From contig NC_079889.1 of the NCBI RefSeq assembly GCF_029227915.1, positions 2,356,001 to 2,420,000 of the forward strand: 64,000 nt of DNA, given 5' to 3'. This document shows, in pieces, positions 37,601 through 47,475 of this stretch. Made by a program: the position numbers and the translations under genes. This stretch comes from Hydractinia symbiolongicarpus (Eukaryota > Cnidaria > Hydrozoa > Anthoathecata > Hydractiniidae). The notes under the pieces were generated by a model. The model worked only from the letters and a program-made list of their open reading frames with translations. It did not search any database and was not told where the DNA came from. Position 1 is the first letter of the stretch. Each line of letters opens with the position of its first letter.

Positions 37601-40239
37601 AGCTGTATCCGTTTGTCTATTTGCGCGCAAAAAAAAGCATCGTGCTACGGAAACACGAAATATGCAATATAAAAGACGGGCGACCCCGTGGATTTTTCCA
37701 CGGGTTAACGGCTAGTCTATATTATATTATCCGTATACGTCCGTCTGTCACGGAAAATTAGTGCCGCAAGAGAGAGACGCAAGGAATATGGTATAAAAAG
37801 GACGGGTGAACTCGTGGATTTTTCCATGGATTAACAACTATATTTTGAAAATACGCTAGAGGTTATATCACCTGTGTAACCATCTTTGCAGAATGACAAA
37901 TCGACATCATCAAAAGTATGTTTTTGTTGGTTCACAGGATCGTAGCATGTCAGCGGTGGAAACTTGTCCTGTATATACCCCACGTGATCTTTAAACGTAT
38001 TAGCTGTGTGATGGAAACCAGACAAATTTCGTGGCAAGATATTATAAATATCTTTGTAATCTTTCCACAGCCAACCGATAGAGCAGTCACATGGGAACAT
38101 GTTGTTACCAAGAGACCTAGTAAAATCAAACAACGCATTAAAAGAAAATACTAAAAGATAAAACCTCACCCCAGGGCTCTTTTACTTCTATGATATTCTG
38201 GCGGTACATCTCCGTAATAACCTTGTCCAGACTGACATACGGTCCAGACTAACATACGTAATTTGATTGGATGAGCATCTTGAATAGAAATGGCGAGTGG
38301 TCCCAGCCCCCATGGTTTCTTGCTTGTGTCAAAGCCGCTAACGTTTACTTGACGGCGCCGGTCTCGTTGTCAAAAAGGCAAAAGTCCCTGGGGACGAGTT
38401 TGTGCAATGTAAATAGAAATAACGCAGAAATGCTTAGAGGATTCTACCAAAAAAATTAGCTGTAGGGAGGCATCAGACTATCATAGGTATGTAAGAGCCC
38501 TCATGACGAGGTTGTCAAAGATGAAGATGTAGAAAGTGATAGCAGCGTACTCCGCATACTTACAGTACTTTTAAGGAATGGTGGCGAGTATTTACAATAT
38601 CTTCCGGTACAAATGTCAACCCACTGTCATGAAGTTGTCTAATATACCAAAAAAAGAAATATGAAACAACCAACGAAAAAATAGTTTTATTTTTTATTTG
38701 TATGGGTTATCTTTATTGACTACGCCCCTGGATATCAGACTCTATTTTAAGGATATGTCTAGATACAGAAAACTTAGTACAAAATCAGACAAAGTAAGAT
38801 CCTCAATCCCAGAGTCCACTGTGTTTTTTATATGAGCGATAAAGTGTATTCTTAAAAAAGCTACAACTCTGGAATCAATATAAACTTACATCACTTGTAT
38901 ATTTGGCAAGTAAGCAAATGAATTCTTCGCTATAGTCGTTAACTCTTTGTTATCGTGGAGGTCTCTGAAAGAAAGAAGAAACGCGTATATCACGCTGATA
39001 GAGCCCTGGTGACGAGGTTGTCCAAGATAAGGATATAAAAATCATATCAAAGCTGAATTTTCAAAACTATACGGTAAAATACTTTAATTTCATTGGCTAC
39101 CCTACTAATCATGCTTTGGTTATTTTAAATTTTTTCCGTTCGTTACTCTTTGCAAGAAAAATTAAAATGTCAAAACGGAAATTTTCTTATAGATTCCGGA
39201 TAACATAGTTGTCTTTTTAATAAGGAAAGTCTAAATTCGTTTTAAGCGCAAAGGCAGCAAGCGAAGGACTTTTCCTGTTTCTTGCTTAAAACAAACAAAC
39301 AAACAAACAAACAAATAAAAATCAATTAAACGTATTTCAATCTTACAAGTGTCTCAAACGAGGCAAATTTTTGAATGTATCAGCATTGATTATTTGAAGT
39401 TGCGTGTGATGGAGATCTCTAAATAACGAAATGTGTTGTTTACAAGTGAGTGGGTAAGTGGGTGAGTAAGGAATTAGGTGGTTGGGAGGGAGGGTGGGCA
39501 GGCGGGCGGGCGAGCGGTCAGGCGAGTGAATTACAGTGGGTAAGTGAGTGGTCAGGCAAGCAAGCGGGCGAGTGAGTAAGTGGGTGAGCGAGCGAATAAG
39601 TGATTGACTGGGTGAGCAAGCAAGTACTTACACGTAAGTAAGAGACGACAAACTGGTAAACGTGTTTCCACCCAAACTTGATATTCGATTGTGTGACAGG
39701 TTTCTAAAAACAACAAAAGACACAATTTACCACCCTAGAATGGAGACATGACACGGGTTGGTTTAATTCCATTTTTGCATATAAAGAATAGTTGACCGGA
39801 ATAAATTAATTGAGAAGTGTATAGAGTGCAACTGAATGGGATCCCGTTGAAATCAAATTTTTGTCTACTATATGAATAAAATAACTTTTAGTGCTACCGT
39901 TGGGGGATGGGGGCTGGGATCTCTTTCTTCACCGTGGCTTTTTATATAAACAACTCCGGGGGTAAGAAGAAATAAAAACACACACACACACAAAAGAAGA
40001 TAGAAGGAAAGTCAAAATGATACTTACAGCGTTCGAATATATTTGATGTCTTGTGCAAATGTCGGAACAGAGGTCATTCCCATGTGTTCACAATCAACAC
40101 GCCATCCCCAATTAATTCCACCGTGATGTTGATCATAAAGATGTGCTCTACATTCTGTCCCGCCCCAAGTATGACAACTCCTCGCAAAAAGTATTAAAAT
40201 AAAAAACAAAAAAATAAACTTTAAATCATTGTCACGCAT
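28657..40239 (-). CDS. LRR-TSP1 transmembrane receptor with giant repetitive cytoplasmic tail
   Basis: I rebuilt one gene from eleven exons whose GT-AG junctions all keep frame: 40239-40028, 39703-39632, 39418-39347, 38964-38890, 38638-38564, 38116-37872, 37108-36962, 36542-36363, 36019-35840, 35756-35594 and 35116-28657, giving 2,626 residues. Order: signal peptide (1-22), cysteine-flanked LRR cap, four LRRs (exons of 72, 72, 75, 75 nt, all phase 2), LRRCT (FPCDCSIGWLW), three TSP1 domains (WTSWIDCSC; WGEWSAWS; WSEWSSWLRC; phase 1 exons), transmembrane helix (about 446-468), then the tail. The tail has VEYSTV (Y542), VYEEI (Y562), about 20 degenerate repeats of 85-95 residues and a polybasic run near the end. 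LRR plus TSP1 ectodomains normally bind protein or glycan ligands; the tail has no domain I recognise. The exon joins are inferred from splice sites and phase. Confidence 0.85.
29300..34650 (-). repeat. Coding tandem repeat in receptor tail (about 255-285 bp units)
   Basis: About 20 degenerate copies encode, in order, an xQHQSSQxF-P-PPQIEED-like block, a I(V/G)DxDxxAxTEKD block, an F(R/V)DEYVSNDTENT block and an SSMNQ(R/K)VDxQQ block, closed by Y-x-E-x-E. Units toward the C terminus (28.9-32.1 kb) are nearly identical in DNA in places and are arranged in larger blocks of three to four units, so the array has expanded recently. Units toward the N terminus (32.8-34.6 kb) form a second subfamily with QHFQQPPQKQ and RAITEKDLNKH. 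Confidence 0.85.
37430..37850. repeat. Dispersed repeat, GCCCGTGG..CCACGGG family, in receptor intron
   Basis: Words GTTGCGACGGGTAAATTTAA, GTGGATTTATCCATGG, ACCCCGTGGATTTTTCCACG then GGTTAACGGCTAGTC, and CTCGTGGATTTTTCCATGG mark two or three partial copies within the intron before the first TSP1 exon. Confidence 0.6.
38160..38525. repeat. MITE-like fragments (CCTCG/CCCTGGGGACGAG family) in receptor intron
   Basis: AACCTCACCCCAGGGCTCTT, AAGTCCCTGGGGACGAGTTT and GCCCTCATGACGAGGTTGTC lie close together. Further single ends occur at about 38,800, 39,003 and 40,915. Confidence 0.45.
39440..39610. repeat. GTGA/GCGG tetranucleotide-like array in receptor intron
   Basis: A degenerate run of GTGAGTG, GGTGGGCAGGCGGGCGGGCG and AGCGAGCGAATAAGTG, almost free of T-rich sequence, within the first LRR intron region. 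Confidence 0.7.
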
Positions 40240-41119
40240 GTTTAAACATGGTAACAAATACAACTTTTTTGTTGTCACATCTTTTTTTTTGATAAGACAC
40301 GCGTTCTTTCACTTTGTGTTGAAGAGGTTGTAATTGACGTCAAATAAAAAATCAAACTTTATGAGGCAAAAAAAACTTCTGTTTAAATAACGTCAGCTTA
40401 AATGATGTCATCGTTTCCATAGCAAATATTACGTTTTATTGACGTCTTTTCATCTAAGAACATATCGTTCTAGTTTTCATGAAGTTAGGCAGCAACCCGA
40501 TCCCAAATGTTTTTTTTGGGTTACCGAAAAAATTCGTCTGGGTCAAAATCACTTAACATAAGCTTGAGTAGAGTCGATGGGGTACAAACCTAACCGCATA
40601 AAAATTATATAAAGATAAGTCAAAATAAACTTTCTTAATTTCAATTTTGTTTATAAAGCATTTCTCGGCAACCGGCAAAAAAAGACAAGAAATGATCGCA
40701 GAGCGCAAATGCAAAGAAAGCAGAACGCAAAGCGACAAATACGTGCTCGGAAAAATGGAACTCGTTTTATGAAAATCAAACGTTTAAAAACAAGTTTGCT
40801 CTCCTGTATTAAAACAGAAACTAGGTTTCCGGGGCAAGGTTGCACTTACGGTATGTAGTTAGACAAGATTCCTCACGACGGGTTTGCTCTTATAGTAGTG
40901 GTAGCTGCTGAAGAGAGTTACTGGGGACGAGGTTGCAATCATGATGTTGTTAGTGATTAAATAGAGATTTTTTTTATTTCCTAAATCAAAATGGTAGAAT
41001 AATCTAAGATTTGAGGAGTCGTGGGATAAGATAATGACGTCATAAGAATGGTTGTATATTATTCACGCGAAACAAAATAACACAACTTGCACGTAATACA
41101 TATTTCTACAAGGTCATTT

Positions 41120-41174
<55 letters not shown>

Positions 41175-41915
41175 TAATTAAATAACCGAGCATTTAGAAA
41201 ATATTAATAAGACCTGGGTTTGTTCTGTACATAGAAGGTACGTACCAAGCTATATTTAATACGTCCAACCAATTACAGTCGAGAATAATTGCAAACATTT
41301 TTTTTTTTTTCTACACACGACAAGGTAAATTATTTTAAGACTTATAAAAGTAAATGTTCCAAAAAATTTAAATAAGAAAATGACGCAGTAAGAATGCGAG
41401 GAAAAGGGACAAACACTTCTCGGAAGAAAATTAAATAAATAAATGGCAGAATGAAAACGTAAAATAGTATAAAAAAAGTAAAGATTCATTTGTACTGTAC
41501 GCATGTACTTTTGTTATAAAGATCGCACAATAGTAGAAAAGTATCCTTTCTATGTCGATTAACAGAACGGCAAAGTGTTAATTTACTTCTAGGAAGTTTG
41601 GCCAGCGTTATTAGGACCGGCATTAAATGGCAATCGTTTTAAACCAACACGCCGGTAAAAATAAAAAATAACCGGTCATACTATATTTAAAATTTGTGTT
41701 GTCTATATTGCATTCAGAACTTAAGTAGGATGGTATGTACAAACTTACCAAAATAAAATATAACAAAAAAATAACCACTGAAAGCGGTTTAATCGCTAAC
41801 TATTTACAAAACAGTTTATGTGTAGAATACAAAACACATCAGGGAGCAAGTGTCTACGCCGTTGGTGCTTTGTACAAACATCATGTTACGTCGAAACTCA
41901 ACTTGGACACAAAAT
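40240..41915. other. Intergenic; (ATCA)n at about 41,118-41,172
   Basis: Between the receptor start and the Ras 3' end. It holds a pure ATCA microsatellite of about 13 units and presumably the receptor promoter. No gene is supported. Confidence 0.5.
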
Positions 41916-44900
41916 TTACAGAATAGTGCACTTGAATTTCGATTTTTTCGAATCACTTTTCTTTTGACCCTCTCTGCGTCGACGCTATGAAAAATATAAA
42001 GGAAAACATTAAAAACAAAAAACAAGCAGGTCTGCTGTTATATCGGATTTCCATCTTACATATCTGTGGTACGAAAATGGTTTGGTTACGTAACGGGCCA
42101 GTGATTTTCTACGTTATAAGAACTATGAAGAAAGATTCAGCTTATTCGCAATCGCGCTGAAAGTCATCTCGCACAAGCCTTAGGGTCACAATGTTCATCT
42201 CAGAGTACTAGATTAGTTTTTGCGGTTACTAATTTACGCCAGATTGATTTTCGCAAATCGATGATTGCGGCATTTTTCGCTAACTTTATTTTTTTACGAA
42301 TGGCTGCATAGGTTAACAAAAAAGGGAGATCATAAATCAGATCACAAAACGACAAACTCATTAGCGTTTGAAATAACACAAGTCACAACGCAATATAAAC
42401 AAAAACAAAACTGTCAAAGATTTCCAAAGAATTAAATCTCGCAAAAATATTCACTAATTACTTTGCGTGCACAGAAAGACGCAAATAATAAAAATGAATC
42501 TAAAGTGTCACGTCTGATCGGGCAAGCTTTATAGTTTTAATTTGAGGGTTATGCTGTAATAAATACTGCTGATAAATTCCACCTATAAAAAATGTAATAA
42601 TGCTAAATCATGCTTACATCAGCAATTATTTCTCGCACCAGGGTGAAAAACGCTTCTTCCTACGATAAAAAAGCAACAAGAATATATGAAAAAAACTAAA
42701 CAAATCATGACAACAAAACACGAAATACACAGAGTGTGAACTACTCACCACGCCCTGTTTGGTTTTCGCAGACGTTTCCACGTATGGTATATTGAAACTC
42801 TGTGCTTTCTCGTTTCCGTCTTTCGTCGACACGTCACGCTTCGGTAAGTCGACTTTATTTCCTACCACTAGCAAAAAGAATAAGTAACGTAATTAATATA
42901 ATCACGATGGTGGTCACAAAGTAAAATCCAAAGATGACGTCAACAACAGAACATTTTGAGAGTTTGGAACTAAGAAAATAACCTGAGATGCAAAAACTCA
43001 ATTTAAAACATTGAAAAGTTCAAATTGTGTGAATCTAGTATGAAAAAGGCCTACATAATTACTTGTGGATTGTGGAAATTATATTTTGTGGAAGGATTGT
43101 AGGCTTGTTGTTAAACCATGCAGATCAAATCAAATTTTAAATGCACAAAACACATAATCCCGATAAGTTACAAAGTTTAGAATGACTTTTAAAAAATCTA
43201 AAGTGCAAGTACAGAAAAACTTGTTTACACTTTAACAAGAAGATTTAAAATTGGTCCAAACACCCAATTTAAGGTAGCCCTAAGAGATTCATGCAGGCTG
43301 GCTGTATCACCTCGTCTTTGTAAAATTAAAAAGGGAGTTTAAAGTATTACTTACAAACCATTGGTACTGATTCTGCATCTTTTACCCTCAGTGCCTAAAA
43401 AATCGAAATATACATTAAACAAAGCATGTTAATTAATTTTTTGAGGAGGCGCTTGTTAAATATTTTGCTTTTTTTCTTAGGAAAGGCGTTAACTTTTAAC
43501 GCAACAATTGCAACAATTATTTATGAGTGAGTCTTCGATATTTTTGTATCTAGGTCTGGTCAGTATAGGATTATTAATTAAAACAAATTTAGTTTCAGGG
43601 TTTTGATGACCTATTCTAGTTAGTTCATGAAAGTCCCTAAAAAATTCTCCAGGCTAACATCCGAAAGATTTGCAGGATTTTTAATAAGTTACTATACCTG
43701 CAGTACACGTTCCTGTTAAAAAAAACATGGCCATCTTAACCAGCTTAGTATTTTTTCTTTAATAATTGACCAAGAAATATATAAACCAGTATTCTGTCTG
43801 TCTGTTTGAAATACTACAGGACACAAATATTTACAAACTAAATATCAAATGCTATATAGTTTACAGATTTAACCCTCGCACAGATAAATTGCTATTTGAT
43901 GCTAACAATGCACGAAATATCCATGTGGATATTCCACAGGACAACAACTGTCAACTCTTGATCTTCTAAACTACTTCATTCAGTAACTACAGAAATAAAC
44001 ACTATACCTGCGTTCTAAAGTTATCTATTTCTTGAAAAGATTTTAAACTAGTAACAGCGAAGACACAAAGGAAACCTTCTCCAGTTCGCATGTAGTGTTC
44101 TCGCATGGCACTAAAAACAACAACATTATTTATATGCATTTAAAGAAGAGAGTGGATAAACACATAACAAAGACTTAACATCAAACCTGTATTCCTCCTG
44201 ACCTGCAGTATCAAGTATATCCTAAAAAAAATAATGTATAAAAAAATTTGGATCATGGTTGTGACTAAAAGCTCTTCTTCAATTTTCAGTGTAGGTTACC
44301 CAGTTGAAGAGTAAAAAAAAATTCTGCGAAGTTGCAGTGACTCTTACGTCCAAAGCTTAAAACGGTGATAATTACCTGATTTTCAGGCGAGCTGTGAAAC
44401 AAGAGTTCGTTTAAAATACCTGAAGGATAATATCTACCTCTTGCATGAGCAAAATTATAGTGGAAAAACTTTTTATGTTACTTTTTTTCACTGTGATTAT
44501 ACATGGCAGATTGTCCCTTCACATGTCAGGTAGGGTGGTGACTTTCCCTTCTTACAATAGGTGGCCAAAGAATGAAAAAAATTACCATTTTAGGATATGG
44601 TAAGAGAATACAGGAGGTTTTAGGGAGAAACATTAGTAGAAAATGCTAAAATGTACTAAAACAGCATATTATAGGAGCTAACTTGAAGTAATTATCATTT
44701 TTTTTATCATCTTAGCAGAAACAATTTCAGATTTTAGAAGAAACCATTATTCTGGATTTTATTTTTATGTTACTTAGAGGATTTAAGCAGGCGACCATTT
44801 ATAAATTACAGTTTATATAGATTGATGGTAGTATGCTGTGTAGTTAGTGATGTGACAAGCTCGAATATGAGAGGGTTTACAATTTGCTATACATGCAAAA

Positions 44901-47037
44901 TTAAACATGTACACAAAAATTTATTTTCACTCCCAGTGCTCGAATCAGCAGGTCACAATTCACAATTTGTGAAAAAATGCCATCTTTCCAAATCTTTCTG
45001 TGAAATAATATTTAAAACTGTAAATCCCAGTTTTTACCCAAATCATTTTTATTAGCTATTTTTGGAATGGTAGTTGCCAGACCTCAGCTGCAAAGAGCTT
45101 TTCTCTACAGACAGCAATTTTTTACAAACAAACTGGATATTTGTAATTCAAACTTAATGTGCATGACAGTCCTCACCAGTAATGGCGTGTGGCCACACAC
45201 ACCGCGAAACGTCCATAAAATAGCTCACCCGAGCTTATTATTACATCGCATAAAAACTAAAAATTAGTTCTATAAAATAAAATTTAAATATTTCTGCAGA
45301 AAGTTTAATTTATTTTCAACAGAGTTTAAAAGAGACAGGTGCGCATAACTTTTATTCTCAATTTAAAACTTTCCCCACATATCTCTGGCATAAAAAAAAG
45401 TTTAAAAAAATGCAACCACACACTACTGCACACCTTGACATGTGGTTATGACACGCCAAAATATTCTGAAATTAGATATGGCATGCAACAAACCACATGG
45501 TATTACTTTTCTGTCTGGCGAGCTCTGCATGACTTTTTTCTGAAAATCTACAGGCTAATTAAACTACACAGCCAACTTAGAGTAACTTGAAACAGTTCCG
45601 TTTTAACTTTATACAAATTAAAAAAAAAAATCCTACCAGTATACAAATAGAGCCATCCACTACAACTTGCTTGATATAGGAGTCCTCTAAAAATTGAATT
45701 TTCTTACTAATGACTAAAATTTTGGCAAACATATTCATATTTCTCCGGCTGGACAACATTTATGTGGGATAAAAAACAAACAAAAGGATTTCAGGAGTTT
45801 AAACAAACTTGTTCAGTCAAGGTTTTGGAACAATTATCATAGTATGGGGTAATAACAAACAAAATGGTAGCAATAAATCTTTGGACACCTTACTAACACT
45901 TTCTATTTGCCACATTTTAAGCTGATTTCATGTAAACAAGCAACAAACAAAAAAAAGTTACCGATGGTTGGGTCATAGTCTTCCACGAAACTAGAAAAAA
46001 GAAATAAAACAAAATGAAAGACACATGTGATACGTATCACAAATGCATCAATCTTGCATTTATTTGAATTTTGCTAATAGATAGTAATAATACAATTAGT
46101 TTTAAGGGCAACTGAATTACGCGAAAGCCCAAACTGATCTTGTTCCTAATGGCTATTTACGCAACACAGTCCATAAACATGCAGAGCATGAGTTCTCCAC
46201 AAGTAGGATGTTAAAAACTTTCAGATAATTAGGATTATGAAGATGTAGTAATGGGAAAATAATCTAGAAACTGGGATATTAAATTGAATGCAATGGAAAT
46301 ACCTGTTACTATAGTTACTATACTATATAGTTACCATATACTATAGTACTACTATAGTATATGGTAACTATATAGTATAGTAACTACTATAGCTGCTTTA
46401 TTACATAGTTACCATATACTATATAGTTACCATATACTATAGTACTACTATAGCTGCTATATTATTAAGTTACTATACTATATAGTTACTATATACTACA
46501 GTACTACTATAGCTGCTATATTATATAGTTACTATATACTATATTTTATAACAAATTGTGAAAACTTTTTTTGCAAATTTTTGAAGTAGGCTACAACGAT
46601 AAAATTGAACAAGTTTAATATTAAAATTGCAATTCACACTTATACAACACACACCATGAATCTCACCATGTAAAATGAAGAAATGACAAAATTGTTTTGA
46701 GCCATGCTTTTAAACCTGGACAACATTATACATAGCTGTTATAACTCCTAATTTGTAACATACCCTTATTGTAAACAAGGTCTAGAAAGTTTTTGTTTTT
46801 GTCCCTACTTTTAAGGCAAGGCTGAAATTAGTGTAATATATACTGTATGTACAGAAACAAATAACTAACTGGTTTTGAATTAGCTGTATTGTTAAAGCGC
46901 TTTTTCCAACACCTCCAGCTGAAACAAAAACAGAAGTAGGTTAACAATCTTATAAACAAACTGGTGAATAAAAAGATTATAAATATACCTCCAACTACAA
47001 CCATTTTGAACTTGGTTGGTTCTGACGATGAAGACAT
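41916..47037 (-). CDS. ras: Ras small GTPase (classical H/K/N-Ras type)
   Basis: A membrane-anchored GTP switch for growth signalling (effectors such as Raf and PI3K in animals). Ten coding exons join in frame to 194 residues: 47037-46989, 46918-46870, 45990-45962, 45686-45637, 44221-44187, 44110-44008, 43394-43355, 42867-42749, 42659-42618 and 41984-41916. Visible motifs: P-loop [11 protein letters not shown], switch I YDPTIEDSY, switch [18 protein letters not shown] and ETSAK. The tail is [18 protein letters not shown] followed by CTIL, a polybasic stretch plus CaaX box; leucine at the last position favours geranylgeranylation. An N-terminal extension ([11 protein letters not shown]) precedes the usual start of the fold. 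A 5' UTR acceptor (TTTAATTTTAG at about 47,092) suggests an upstream non-coding exon. The first two introns hold palindromic AT sequence. Confidence 0.95.
46310..46545. repeat. AT-rich palindromic repeat in Ras intron
   Basis: At 46314-46384 two perfect 35-bp arms, starting GTTACTATACTATATAGTTA, flank a single base. The flank to 46,545 holds three more partial copies of ATATAGTTACCATATACTAT and AGTACTACTATAGCTGCT. Confidence 0.9.
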
Positions 47038-47475
47038 TTTCGTTAAGTGTTTTGTTGTAACTTTTTTTGGAAGTTTTGTGTATTTTGTCCTAAAATTAAA
47101 GAATTAATTTTTTCAAGCTTTATCAGTTAAGTTGAAATATAGTTTTTACAATGTGTCTGTGAAAAATCTTGTGCAAGGTGTTTATTCGGAAAGTAAAGGA
47201 CTAGAAATTATACAGCAAAAATCGATTCACTAGCTAATAAAAAATGTATATTATCATGTGCTATTGAAAAACGGTTAGGAAGATATAAAGGTTTAAAAAT
47301 TTTGCCGACGTCAGCAAAGTACCTAATAAAAGTACTGAAAATTTTTCTTCTGAAATTCATAAAACCTTTATCATATAGATCTTGAATATTCATCGCAAAG
47401 AAGTGGGTAGAAAAAGTAATAGATGTCATGCATGTTATTAGTCGTATTTTAAAAGTTTAAAGTTTTTGATAGGTA
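47038..47475. promoter_or_regulatory. Ras upstream region
   Basis: Holds the probable 5' UTR acceptor at about 47,092 and presumably the Ras promoter; no specific motif can be named. A decayed retrotransposon in the opposite direction begins at about 47,480. Confidence 0.35.

Noticed and set aside
44822-45590. Several short open frames inside a Ras intron
   Set aside because: AT-rich, no domain, no splice logic; they lie inside the intron between exons with clear Ras motifs.
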